Part shown: positions 1 to 6,924 of the stretch, piece by piece
Layout of the letters: each line of letters opens with the position of its first letter
Numbering within the stretch: the first letter of the stretch is position 1
From: JAWXUE01 sp044432925
GTDB taxonomy: Bacteria > Bacillota_I > Bacilli_A > Acholeplasmatales > Anaeroplasmataceae
Direction of reading: 5' to 3'
DNA: 10,716 bases
NCBI GenBank assembly: GCA_044432925.1
Contig: JAWXUE010000036.1
Coordinates: 1-10,716 of the forward strand
Notes under the pieces: generated by a model
What the model was told of the DNA's origin: nothing
The model's input: only the letters and a program-made list of their open reading frames with translations
Databases searched by the model: none
Translations under genes and position numbers: made by a program

Positions 1-633
1 AACTTCTCCTTTATAAATCCAAACTTTAACACCTAATTTTCCATAAGTTGTGTTTGCTTCTGCAGTAGCATAATCAACATCAGCTCTTAATGTAGCTAAA
101 GGTACTTGACCTTCAGAATATCCTTCACTACGAGCCATCTCAGCACCACCTAAACGTCCTGAAATTAAAGTTTTCGCACCTTTCGCTCCTGATTTAAGAG
201 CTCTTTGGATTGCAACTTTTTGCACACGTCTAAATGAAGCACGGTTTTCTAATTGCTCAGCGATAGATTGAGCAACTAATGTAGCATCTAACTCTGGGCT
301 TCTTACTTCAACAACATTTAAAACTATTTCTTTTTTAGTCATATGTTCTAAAGTCGCTTTTGCTTTATTTTTGCTTTCACCTTCGCGTCCAATAACGACA
401 CCTGGTCTAGCAGTGTATAATGTAACTTTTACACGATCTTTGTTAGCACCTTTAATACGTTCAATTGTTATTCTTGCTACTGATGCTTTAGCAAATGTTT
501 TTTCTAAAAATTCACGAATTTTTAAATCTTCGATTAATAATTTAGCAACATCTTTCTTATCAGCATACCAAGAAGAATCCCAATCACGAATTATACCAAC
601 GCGTAATCCAACTGGACTTACTTTTTGACCCAT
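1..633 (-). CDS. rpsC: 30S ribosomal protein S3 (3' end beyond the window)
   Basis: S3 binds 16S rRNA in the head of the small subunit, near the mRNA entry channel. The first 211 codons are visible, starting MGQKVSPVGLRVGII, which is the usual S3 start. A KH-type RNA-binding loop VVIGREGE lies near residues 80-87, and the C-terminal domain is recognisable by SGRLGGAEMARSE and TTYGKLGVKVWIYKGEV. S3 is normally about 215-220 residues, so only a few codons are missing at the window edge. The ATG at 633 is preceded by AAGGAGG at good spacing. It is the last visible gene of the S10 operon, 19 nt after rplV. Confidence 0.97.
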   Translation of the reverse strand, partial: MGQKVSPVGLRVGIIRDWDSSWYADKKDVAKLLIEDLKIREFLEKTFAKASVARITIERIKGANKDRVKVTLYTARPGVVIGREGESKNKAKATLEHMTKKEIVLNVVEVRSPELDATLVAQSIAEQLENRASFRRVQKVAIQRALKSGAKGAKTLISGRLGGAEMARSEGYSEGQVPLATLRADVDYATAEANTTYGKLGVKVWIYKGEV

Positions 634-652
634 TGTAAACTCCTCCTTATTA

Positions 653-988
653 TTATTCTCTTTCAGCCACTACGACTGTAATATTACATGTTCTTTTAAC
701 GATAACGTCACCGCGCCCTTTAGCACGAGGTAACATTCTTTTCATTCTTACAGAATCATTTGCATAACATTCTTGGACATATAATTTACTAACATCCATA
801 TTGTTATTATGATCAGCATTCGCTACAGCTGATTTTAAAACTTTTTCAATAGCTTCAGTTGAAGCTTTTGGAGTTAATCTTAAAATTGCATATGCTTCTC
901 CAACGTTTTTACCGCGAATTAAGTCTAATACTAATCTCGCTTTACGAGGAGTGACACGTACAGTATTGGCAATTGCTTTTGCTTGCAT
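653..988 (-). CDS. rplV: 50S ribosomal protein L22
   Basis: L22 is a core 23S rRNA-binding protein whose extended hairpin lines the peptide exit tunnel. The 111-aa product has the normal family length. It begins MQAKAIANTVRVTPRKARLVLDLIRGK and ends with the conserved loop region RMKRMLPRAKGRGDVIVKRT, which reaches into the tunnel. The ATG follows GAGGAGG. It lies between rpsS and rpsC with gaps of 19 nt on both sides, so it is co-transcribed in the S10 operon. Confidence 0.98.
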   Translation of the reverse strand: MQAKAIANTVRVTPRKARLVLDLIRGKNVGEAYAILRLTPKASTEAIEKVLKSAVANADHNNNMDVSKLYVQECYANDSVRMKRMLPRAKGRGDVIVKRTCNITVVVAERE

Positions 989-1007
989 TGATATTTCCTC
1001 CTCTCAC

Positions 1008-1283
1008 TTATCGTTTTTTAGCTTTTTTGTCATCTTTTTCATGACCGTGGTATGCACGAGTAGGAGCGAATTCCCCTAATTTGTGACCTACCATATCTTC
1101 TGTTACGAAAACAGGAACGTGTTCACGACCGTTATATACTGCAATTGTAAACCCGATGAAATCAGGAAAAATTGTAGAACGACGAGACCAAGTTTGAATT
1201 ACTTTTTTATCCCCTTGAGCAGCAGTCACTTTTTTCATTAAGTGATCATCACAGAAAGGTCCTTTTTTAATTGAACGAGACAT
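1008..1283 (-). CDS. rpsS: 30S ribosomal protein S19
   Basis: S19 sits in the head of the 30S subunit, contacts S13 and lies close to A-site tRNA. The 91-aa product matches the usual length and shows the family hallmarks: MSRSIKKGPFCDDHL at the N terminus, TWSRRSTIFPDFIG in the middle and GHKLGEFAPTRAYHGH near the C terminus. A strong AAAGGAGG precedes the ATG. It follows rplB by 26 nt in the S10 operon. Confidence 0.98.
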   Translation of the reverse strand: MSRSIKKGPFCDDHLMKKVTAAQGDKKVIQTWSRRSTIFPDFIGFTIAVYNGREHVPVFVTEDMVGHKLGEFAPTRAYHGHEKDDKKAKKR

Positions 1284-1309
1284 AAATTAGTCCTCCTTTC
1301 AGACAGTTC

Positions 1310-2143
1310 TTATTTATCGTTTCTTCTACGCACGATTAATGCATTTGAAGCTTTTTTATGTTTACGAGTTTTTAAACCTAAAGCAGGTTTACCCCAAGGT
1401 GTAACTGGTGAAGGACGTCCGATTGGAGTTCTACCTTCCCCTCCTCCGTGAGGGTGATCGTTAGGGTTCATTACTGACCCACGAACTTCTGGACGTTTAC
1501 CCATATGACGAGCACGACCAGCTTTTCCGATGTTTACTAATTCATGAGCTTCATTACCAACAACACCTACTGTTGCACGGCAAGTAGCAAGAATTTTTCT
1601 TACTTCACCAGAACTTAATCTTACTAGAACGTATCTTTCTTCACGTCCTAAGATTTGCGCTGAGTTACCAGCACTACGAATTAACTGACCACCATGTCCT
1701 GGGTGTAATTCGATATTATGAATTAACGTACCTACTGGAATTTCGATGATTGGCATTGCATTACCAACTTTAATATCTACATTGTGTCCAGATACGATTT
1801 GATTACCAACTTTTAAACCTTTTGGAGCTAAGATGTAACGTTTTTCACCATCTAAGTAATGAATTAACGCGATGTTAGCACTTCTGTTTGGATCGTACTC
1901 AATTGTTGCAACTTTTCCGATAACATTATCTTTATTACGTTTGAAGTCGATAATACGGTATTTTCTTTTTGCTCCTCCACCGTGGTGACGAACTGTGATG
2001 TGTCCTGTGTTATTACGTCCACCTGTTTTTTTAAGTGGAGCTAATAATGATTTTTCAGGTGTTGACGTTGTAATTTCATCAAATGTTAACACACTCATAT
2101 TACGTCTACCGTTTGTGGTAGGTTTGTATGTTTTAACCGCCAT
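1310..2143 (-). CDS. rplB: 50S ribosomal protein L2
   Basis: L2 binds 23S rRNA and supports subunit association and the peptidyl transferase centre. The product is 277 aa, the normal bacterial length. Visible signatures include HHGGGAKRKYRIIDFKR near residues 53-69, PGHGGQLIRSAG in the central domain and DHPHGGGEGRTPIGR near residues 228-242. The last contains the conserved His-rich loop near the catalytic centre. The basic C-terminal tail LKTRKHKKASNALIVRRR is intact. The ATG follows TAGGAGG, 17 nt after rplW. Confidence 0.98.
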   Translation of the reverse strand: MAVKTYKPTTNGRRNMSVLTFDEITTSTPEKSLLAPLKKTGGRNNTGHITVRHHGGGAKRKYRIIDFKRNKDNVIGKVATIEYDPNRSANIALIHYLDGEKRYILAPKGLKVGNQIVSGHNVDIKVGNAMPIIEIPVGTLIHNIELHPGHGGQLIRSAGNSAQILGREERYVLVRLSSGEVRKILATCRATVGVVGNEAHELVNIGKAGRARHMGKRPEVRGSVMNPNDHPHGGGEGRTPIGRPSPVTPWGKPALGLKTRKHKKASNALIVRRRNDK

Positions 2144-2160
2144 GTCGATTATCCTCCTAA

Positions 2161-2445
2161 TTAAATATTGAACTCATCAATTGAATTTCCTTCAGCTAAA
2201 GTACAAATAGCTTTTTTGTAAGCTGGTTTGAACCCTGTGTGTCTTCCGACAGTACGCTTTTTAGGTAATACATTGATTGTATGAACATCTGTAACTTTTA
2301 CATTAAAGATTTCTTGTACAGCATTTTTAATTTCTATTTTATTTGCTTTTTTATCAACTTTGAAAGTGTATTTGTTTAAGTTTTCTTTTAAATCCATACT
2401 TTTTTCAGTGATGATAGGCCCTTTAATAATATCATATAATTTCAT
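2161..2445 (-). CDS. rplW: 50S ribosomal protein L23
   Basis: L23 lies at the exit of the nascent-peptide tunnel and docks trigger factor and the signal recognition particle. The 94-aa product has the normal length, with the start IIKGPIITEKSM, the helix KIEIKNAVQEIFNVKV and the basic loop PKKRTVGRHTGFKPAYKKA. Its ATG lies one base after the rplD stop (TAA-C-ATG), and its AGGAGG ribosome binding site lies inside the end of rplD. Translation of the two is therefore probably coupled. Confidence 0.97.
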   Translation of the reverse strand: MKLYDIIKGPIITEKSMDLKENLNKYTFKVDKKANKIEIKNAVQEIFNVKVTDVHTINVLPKKRTVGRHTGFKPAYKKAICTLAEGNSIDEFNI

Positions 2446-2446
2446 G

Positions 2447-3073
2447 TTAATTTAGAACCTCCTCAAAATATTTTACAGCATCTACTGCTAAAACAACTTG
2501 ATCATATTTTAAGATATCGTAAACTGAAACGTGATTTTGTACGTTTACTGAAACGTTTGGAATATTTCTAGAAGATTTTTCCACATTTTCAGTAACCTCT
2601 GGTAAAACGAATAATGTTTTTTTACCAGTTAACTTTAAGTTTTCGATAACTTGTAAGAAATCTTTTGTTTTAACTGCATCTAATGCAATTGCTTCAACAG
2701 CAACTAATTTGTTGTTTAATACTTTATAAGAAAAAGCAGATTTGAAAGCTAATTGTTTAACTTTTCTATTTACTTTAACTGAGTAATCTCTTGGAGTAGG
2801 ACCGAATACGATTCCTCCACCACGCCATTGAGGAGCACGGATTGACCCTTGACGAGCACGTCCTGTTCCTTTTTGAGCCCAAGGTTTACGTCCACCACCA
2901 CGAACTTCTGTACGTGTTTTAGTTTTATGTGTTCCTTGACGCATTGCAGCTCTTTGAGCATTAACAACATCGTATATAACTTGTTGATTTGGCTCTATAC
3001 CAAAAATTTCGCTTGATAATTCTAAGTCTTTAACTTTTTTACCAGCTTGATTTAATAATGCAATTGTAGGCAT
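2447..3073 (-). CDS. rplD: 50S ribosomal protein L4
   Basis: L4 binds 23S rRNA early in assembly, and its long loop lines the peptide tunnel. In enterobacteria it also represses its own operon, but that role cannot be assumed here. The 208-aa product shows the typical loop GTHKTKTRTEVRGGGRKPWAQKG (read in two parts, about residues 47-69) followed by GRARQGSIRAPQWRGGG and FGPTPRDY. Length is normal. The ATG follows AAAGGAG. It is 26 nt after rplC. Confidence 0.98.
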   Translation of the reverse strand: MPTIALLNQAGKKVKDLELSSEIFGIEPNQQVIYDVVNAQRAAMRQGTHKTKTRTEVRGGGRKPWAQKGTGRARQGSIRAPQWRGGGIVFGPTPRDYSVKVNRKVKQLAFKSAFSYKVLNNKLVAVEAIALDAVKTKDFLQVIENLKLTGKKTLFVLPEVTENVEKSSRNIPNVSVNVQNHVSVYDILKYDQVVLAVDAVKYFEEVLN

Positions 3074-3099
3074 AATAAATCTCCTTTCTTCTTTTTTAC

Positions 3100-3738
3100 T
3101 TAATTACCTTTTACGGCTGTTTTAATTTCGATTAAACCTTTTCTAGGTCCAGGAACATTTCCTTTTACTAAAATGATTTCTCTTTCAACATCAACTAACG
3201 CAACTTGTAAGTTTTGAATAGTTACTGTGTCGTGACCCATATGACCAGGCATTTTTTTACCTTTCATATTTCCTTTAATAGGACCCATTGATCCGATACC
3301 ACGGTGGTACCCAGAACCATGAGATGCAGGACCTGTTTTATGTCCGTAACGTTTGATAACACCGGCAAATCCTTTACCTTTAGATGTACCTGTTACATCA
3401 ATTGCTTCTCCTGCAGTGAATATATCGCATTTCACTTCTGAACCAACAGCTAAGCTCGTTAAATCGTTCCCTTGAGCTTCTGAGAATCTAAATTCTCTAA
3501 TGAAGCGCTTAGGAGTAGTTGATGCTTTTGCTGCATGTCCTTTTTCTGGATTGTTTGCTAATCTTTCAGCTTTGTCTTCAAAACCTACTTGAGTTGCAAC
3601 GTATCCGTCAGTTTCAATTGTTTTTTGTTGCATAACAACGTTTGCTGAACAATCTACTACTGTAACTGGAATTAAATTTCCTTTTTCATCGAAAATTTGA
3701 GTCATTCCAAGTTTTCTACCTAAGATTCCTTTGGCCAT
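3100..3738 (-). CDS. rplC: 50S ribosomal protein L3
   Basis: L3 is an early assembly protein of the large subunit, with an extension reaching toward the peptidyl transferase centre. The 212-aa product begins MAKGILGRKLGMTQIFDE, the family start. It carries the conserved stretch KGFAGVIKRYGHKTGPASHG followed by GSMG and KMPGHMGHDTVTIQNL in its second half. Length is normal. The binding site upstream is AAAGAGG. It lies 17 nt after rpsJ. Confidence 0.98.
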   Translation of the reverse strand: MAKGILGRKLGMTQIFDEKGNLIPVTVVDCSANVVMQQKTIETDGYVATQVGFEDKAERLANNPEKGHAAKASTTPKRFIREFRFSEAQGNDLTSLAVGSEVKCDIFTAGEAIDVTGTSKGKGFAGVIKRYGHKTGPASHGSGYHRGIGSMGPIKGNMKGKKMPGHMGHDTVTIQNLQVALVDVEREIILVKGNVPGPRKGLIEIKTAVKGN

Positions 3739-3755
3739 AAGTATACCTCTTTCTA

Positions 3756-4064
3756 TTATTTTTTGATTACGATGTCTACACCTGATGCTAAATCAATGTG
3801 TGTTAAGGCATCAATTGTTTGTGACGTTGGTGCCACAATTTCGATTAATCTTTTATGAGTTCTTCTTTCGAATTGTTCACGTGAATCTTTGTTTACGTGA
3901 GGAGAACGTAAGATTGTGAAAATTTCTCTCTCAGTTGGTAATGGTACTGGACCATTTACTTGAGCACCAGTTTTTTTCACGCTATCAACTATTTTCTTAG
4001 CTGATAAATCTAACAATCTGTGATCATAAGATTTTAAACGAATTTTGATTTTTTCTTTTGCCAT
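3756..4064 (-). CDS. rpsJ: 30S ribosomal protein S10, first gene of the operon
   Basis: S10 is in the 30S head and, as NusE, also takes part in transcription antitermination. The frame stays open upstream to 4145, but the real start is the ATG at 4064. That start gives MAKEKIKIRLKSYDHRLLD, the family N terminus, after AAAGGAG at proper spacing, and a 102-aa product of normal size. The 27 extra residues of the longer frame (MNISHGCNRVF...) do not look like S10 and lie in the leader RNA. Other landmarks are GPVPLPTE and SREQFERRTHKRLI. The stop is TAA. Confidence 0.98.
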   Translation of the reverse strand: MAKEKIKIRLKSYDHRLLDLSAKKIVDSVKKTGAQVNGPVPLPTEREIFTILRSPHVNKDSREQFERRTHKRLIEIVAPTSQTIDALTHIDLASGVDIVIKK

Positions 4065-4221
4065 GTTTTTAGACTCCTTTCGCCTATAATTTTTTATAGA
4101 CTTGCTCCGCAGAAACACCCGATTACATCCATGACTGATATTCATTATCTTTTATTCGACAACGCTTATCGGTGTATCGGCAACCTTCCACTTCACAGCC
4201 AACCATGATTATTCATGAGTC
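4065..4221 (-). promoter_or_regulatory. S10 operon leader RNA, probably structured
   Basis: About 157 nt separate the predicted transcription start (near 4221) from rpsJ. This stretch is richer in GC than its surroundings. It can form a long-range stem between ACACCGAT (minus strand, 4175-4168) and ATCGGGTGT (4123-4115) with one bulged G. A GCGGAGCAAG stretch follows before the ribosome binding site. Ribosomal operon leaders often bind a ribosomal protein for feedback control. That role is inferred here from position, length and pairing, and the ligand is not known. Confidence 0.5.
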
Positions 4222-4227
4222 TTGTAT

Positions 4228-4256
4228 ATTATATCAAATTTCATTTGTAATTGCAA
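4228..4256 (-). promoter_or_regulatory. Promoter of the S10 operon
   Basis: On the minus strand TTGCAA (4256-4251) and TATAAT (4233-4228) are separated by exactly 17 bases. This is a near-consensus housekeeping promoter, with a start expected near 4221. It lies just after the terminator of the upstream surE operon, so the ribosomal operon has its own transcription start. Confidence 0.85.
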
Positions 4257-4290
4257 TACTTTTTTATTACTTATTTTTTAATTTTTTTTA

Positions 4291-4323
4291 TAAAAAAATA
4301 GCAATGTTTTTATACATTGCTAT
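4291..4323 (-). terminator. Rho-independent terminator after surE
   Basis: A 9-bp stem ATAGCAATG / CATTGCTAT (4298-4306 with 4315-4323) has an 8-base loop. In the minus-strand direction it is followed by a run of seven T (4298-4292). It begins about 11 bases after the surE stop codon and separates that operon from the S10 promoter. Confidence 0.88.
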
Positions 4324-4333
4324 CATTATATAA

Positions 4334-4999
4334 TCAATATGTTCTTTCTAGAATTAAATTAGAAACACTTACAAATCCTTTATTACATTCTCCACTATCA
4401 GTGTTATCAGAAAAATCGTCTACCATCACATCAGTTTCATAGTAAACACCATTTTGTAATGTAAATTTATTTTCAAAATTTCTTTTACCACTTTTAACTT
4501 GTTTAACACCTAAGAAATTATTATATTTTTTAGTAGGAAAATTAACATTAATTAATTGCTCATATTTGTTATTATTTAAAATGAATTCTTCTATTATTCT
4601 ATCTAAATAATTTGATACATCACAATAGTTTTTATCACAAGAAAATGCTACTCCTTTATAACCAAATAAACCAGCTTGCATCACTCCAGCAATAGTCGAA
4701 GAATAGTAAATATCTTGACCTAAATTTAAACCTTGATTAATACCAGAAATAACAATGTCTACATCAGGATGATTAAAAATTCCTAAACGTACGCAATCTG
4801 CAGTACTTCCATCAACTACATTAATTCCATCAATTAAATCAACTTTAATACCTTTGTGAATAGTTATTTTTTGACTTTGTGCACTTTCACATTTAAGTGG
4901 AGAATACACCACTACTTCTACAAATTTTTTTAAATGATTCATTAATAATCTTAATCCTTCAGCTTGATAACCATCATCATTAACTACTAATACTTTCAT
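4334..4999 (-). CDS. surE: 5'/3'-nucleotidase SurE
   Basis: SurE is a metal-dependent phosphatase that removes phosphate from nucleoside 5'- and 3'-monophosphates in the cytoplasm. The 221-aa product starts MKVLVVNDDGYQAEG, with the metal-binding Asp8 and Asp9. Ser39 lies in SPLKCESAQS, and VSGINQGLN-type residues (here ISGINQGLNLGQDIYYS, 84-100) supply Asn92. GSTADCVRLG (64-73) is the substrate loop. It is slightly shorter than many family members (about 250 aa). The ATG at 4999 follows AGGAGG; an upstream in-frame extension to 5032 lacks family residues and was not used. It is the last gene of a three-gene operon. The stop is TGA, just before the terminator. Confidence 0.93.
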   Translation of the reverse strand: MKVLVVNDDGYQAEGLRLLMNHLKKFVEVVVYSPLKCESAQSQKITIHKGIKVDLIDGINVVDGSTADCVRLGIFNHPDVDIVISGINQGLNLGQDIYYSSTIAGVMQAGLFGYKGVAFSCDKNYCDVSNYLDRIIEEFILNNNKYEQLINVNFPTKKYNNFLGVKQVKSGKRNFENKFTLQNGVYYETDVMVDDFSDNTDSGECNKGFVSVSNLILERTY

Positions 5000-5009
5000 C
5001 TTAAACCTC

Positions 5010-5495
5010 CTATAAAATATAAAACATTCCAAGTATTATACTAATAGTAAGAAGTACTATTAAATATACTGTATTAAATATTTTGTTCGCATTTTTTATA
5101 ACTATAACTTTTGGATATATCTTTTTATAAATAAAGAATGATATCCCTATAAAAAATAGAAATAAAACTGGAAAAATTATATTACTAAATCCATTTTTCA
5201 TTGTGCATAAAGTTATATACGTGAAACAATATATAGAACTTCCTATTACAACTATTAATCCGGGATACTTTCTTATTTTTTCATCAATAATCATTCCAGC
5301 TATTAATAGTATAATTATCAGTGCATTATAATAAATATAAAATATATCGTTATTAAAGAAGTTAACTTTAAATAACGTACAAAACGTAACAATTAATAAC
5401 CAAATTAAACAAATCGAAACAGTGATAAAAAAATACCCTTTTTTAAATTTACCGTTTAGAAACAAATCATCTTTATTATCAAATTTATTTAACAA
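5010..5495 (-). CDS. Unknown multi-pass membrane protein
   Basis: I do not recognise this 161-aa protein. After a charged N terminus (about residues 1-20) it shows five hydrophobic segments near 21-43, 51-70, 78-98, 105-124 and 139-161, so it is an integral membrane protein. The best start is a TTG at 5495, which overlaps the end of the ROK kinase gene by 11 bases and has only a weak GGGG element upstream. Translation is therefore probably coupled to the kinase. It ends 10 bases before surE, and the surE ribosome binding site lies in that gap. The operon context suggests co-expression with sugar and nucleotide metabolism, but no function can be assigned. Confidence 0.75.
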   Translation of the reverse strand: MLNKFDNKDDLFLNGKFKKGYFFITVSICLIWLLIVTFCTLFKVNFFNNDIFYIYYNALIIILLIAGMIIDEKIRKYPGLIVVIGSSIYCFTYITLCTMKNGFSNIIFPVLFLFFIGISFFIYKKIYPKVIVIKNANKIFNTVYLIVLLTISIILGMFYIL

Positions 5496-6414
5496 GGAAA
5501 GCAGCCCCGATCATCCCAGCATCATTTCCTAGAGTAGCTAATACAATAGGTGTTTCCCTAACAACTTTAAATGCATACTCTTTGTAATATTTATATATAC
5601 CATCAATTAATATGTTACCAGCTTTAGATACTCCTCCACCTATAATAAACACTTCAGGATCAGTTGTAGCAGCTAAAACAGAACAAGTATATCCTAAAGT
5701 CGCACACACTTCATCTACTACCTTTAAAGCTAATGAATCTTTTTTAGATGCACTATCAAAAACATCTTTACATGTTAATTCTTTAATATCAGACATTATT
5801 GATTTTTCTGTTAATAAATACTTTTTAGCAATATTCACAACTCCAGTAGCTGAAGTTACAGTTTCAAGACATCCTTTTAATCCACAGTTACATTGAAAAT
5901 TATGTTTAAAATCAACTTTAATATGTCCTAATTCTCCTCCAGCACCGTTTATACCGTCGATGGCTTTATTATTAACAATAACACCTCCACCAACTCCAGT
6001 ACCTAATGTTAGCATTATAGCGTTACTATATGTAGAATCAGTACCTTTCCACATTTCTCCTATTGCAGCTACATTAGCATCATTACCACATGCAATATTA
6101 GTTTTAAATGGTATTAAAGATGAAAACTCTTTAACCATATCAACTCTACCCCATCCTAAATTAACACATAAAGTAACTATATTATTAGAAACAGGACCTG
6201 GTACTCCAAAACCTATACCTTTAATATCTTTTTCATTAATATTATTATCTTTTATATATCCTAATAAACTTGTTGCAATATCCTTTAAAATATTAGAACC
6301 GTTATTTTCTTTATTTGTTTTTATTTCATATTTACTTAATATATTACCCTCATTATCTAAACAACCAATTTTAACAGTTGTACCACCAATATCAATTCCA
6401 AATAAGTATTCCAT
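5485..6414 (-). CDS. ROK-family sugar kinase, probably glucokinase
   Basis: ROK kinases phosphorylate hexoses such as glucose or N-acetyl sugars with ATP. The 309-aa product begins MEYLFGIDIGGTTVK, with the phosphate-binding DIGGTT at 8-13. GNDANVAAIGE (110-120) holds the probable catalytic base Asp112. GTGVGGG (138-144) is the second nucleotide-binding loop. ELGH (161-164) and CNCGLKGCLE (175-184) give the His plus three Cys zinc site typical of the family. Of three nearby starts, the ATG at 6414 lies 8 bases after GGAGG; the ATG at 6420 is too close, and the TTG at 6429 lies within the binding site region. The layout fits Gram-positive glucokinases, but exact substrate cannot be read from the sequence. 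Confidence 0.9.
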   Translation of the reverse strand: MEYLFGIDIGGTTVKIGCLDNEGNILSKYEIKTNKENNGSNILKDIATSLLGYIKDNNINEKDIKGIGFGVPGPVSNNIVTLCVNLGWGRVDMVKEFSSLIPFKTNIACGNDANVAAIGEMWKGTDSTYSNAIMLTLGTGVGGGVIVNNKAIDGINGAGGELGHIKVDFKHNFQCNCGLKGCLETVTSATGVVNIAKKYLLTEKSIMSDIKELTCKDVFDSASKKDSLALKVVDEVCATLGYTCSVLAATTDPEVFIIGGGVSKAGNILIDGIYKYYKEYAFKVVRETPIVLATLGNDAGMIGAAFLVK

Positions 6415-6443
6415 CTTCATATCCTCCAATAGTCATTTTAATT

Positions 6444-6449
6444 ATTATA
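6444..6449 (-). promoter_or_regulatory. Candidate -10 box for the kinase operon
   Basis: TATAAT on the minus strand lies about 30 bases before the kinase start. The matching -35 region is only AT-rich (TATATT at 17-base spacing), so the promoter is plausible but weak on sequence grounds. It would fire divergently from the tRNA promoter. Confidence 0.4.
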
Positions 6450-6500
6450 ACATATTTTATTAATAAAATATATTAAGTTTAATAAATATCACAAAAACAA

Positions 6501-6529
6501 TTGACATATAAATGGATATATGTTAAAAT
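6501..6529 (+). promoter_or_regulatory. Promoter of the tRNA cluster
   Basis: TTGACA (6501-6506) and TAAAAT (6524-6529) are separated by exactly 17 bases, with a start expected near 6536. This is about 23 bases before the first tRNA. The perfect -35 box fits a strong stable-RNA promoter. Confidence 0.85.
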
Positions 6530-6558
6530 AAACAAGCAGTTAAAAATAACTGAAATAT

Positions 6559-6635
6559 CGCGGGATAGAGCAGTCTGGCAGCTCGCAGGGCTCATAACCC
6601 TGAGGTCATAGGTTCAAATCCTATTCCCGCAACCA
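6559..6635 (+). tRNA. Initiator tRNA-fMet (anticodon CAT)
   Basis: This is a 77-nt cloverleaf with encoded CCA. Two initiator hallmarks are visible: a C1-A72 mismatch at the end of the acceptor stem, and three consecutive G-C pairs (GGG/CCC) next to the anticodon loop CTCATAA. The T loop is TTCAAAT. It is the first gene of a three-tRNA transcript. Confidence 0.96.
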
Positions 6636-6647
6636 ATAAAAATAAAT

Positions 6648-6724
6648 GGTTTGGTGGTGTAGTTGGTTAACATGTCAGTCTGTCACACTGGAGATCGCGG
6701 GTTCGAGTCCCGTCCATACCGCCA
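6648..6724 (+). tRNA. tRNA-Asp (anticodon GTC)
   Basis: This is a 77-nt cloverleaf with encoded CCA, discriminator G73 and anticodon loop CTGTCAC on the stem TCAGT/ACTGG. The T arm GCGGG-TTCGAGT-CCCGT is standard. The acceptor stem has a U-U mismatch at position 4-69 (bases 6651 and 6717), where a normal pair is expected. The rest pairs well. Confidence 0.95.
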
Positions 6725-6730
6725 TTTTAT

Positions 6731-6806
6731 GCCTCTGTAGCTCAGTCGGTAGAGCAAAGGATTGAAAATCCTTGTGTCGGCGGTTCGATTCCGTCCGGAG
6801 GCACCA
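6731..6806 (+). tRNA. tRNA-Phe (anticodon GAA), integration site
   Basis: This is a 76-nt cloverleaf with encoded CCA. The acceptor stem is GCCTCTG/CGGAGGC with one G-U pair, and the anticodon loop is TTGAAAA on the stem AAGGA/TCCTT. Everything from the first base of the anticodon loop to one base past CCA (6762-6807) is repeated at 10361-10406. The 3' half of the present gene is thus shared with the mobile element, which restores a whole tRNA on integration. Confidence 0.97.
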
Positions 6807-6807
6807 C
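6762..6807 (+). repeat. attL: 46-bp direct repeat in tRNA-Phe
   Basis: The repeat is identical to 10361-10406. Identity begins at the first base of the 7-base anticodon loop and ends one base after CCA. Bases 6761 and 6808 differ from their counterparts. Many tRNA-targeting tyrosine integrases cross over in the anticodon loop, which fits this left boundary. Confidence 0.93.
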
Positions 6808-6880
6808 AAAAATAAACAATAATTTATTAATAATATATAAAATTTGGCGGTTTAATACTTATTAATAAATCTAGGAAGAT

Positions 6881-6924
6881 ATAAGCGACTTAGTGGATTT
6901 AATCCCTGTGTCGCTTATTTTTTT
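6881..6924 (+). terminator. Element-borne terminator facing the tRNA cluster
   Basis: A 9-bp stem ATAAGCGAC / GTCGCTTAT (6881-6889 with 6910-6918), with an inner GGAT/ATCC pairing, is followed by seven T (6918-6924) in the plus direction. It would stop transcripts coming from the tRNAs before they run antisense into the integrase gene. The T run overlaps the integrase stop codon. Confidence 0.85.

Noticed and set aside
371..628. Plus-strand frame of 85 codons opposite rpsC.
   Set aside because: It is antisense to the conserved S3 coding sequence, with no expression signals.
4065..4145. Extension of rpsJ to an upstream start at 4145.
   Set aside because: The added 27 residues are unlike S10, the ATG at 4064 has a good binding site and gives the normal length, and the stretch belongs to the leader RNA.
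4334..4336. Possible use of TGA as Trp (mycoplasma-type code).
   Set aside because: surE ends at TGA at the family's expected C terminus and just before its terminator, and the Trp residues checked in rpsC and rplB are encoded by TGG.
5612..6463. Two open plus-strand frames (94 and 167 codons) opposite the ROK kinase gene.
   Set aside because: They are antisense to a gene with clear family motifs, are Pro- and Ser/Thr-rich as expected for the complement of such a gene, and have no ribosome binding site.
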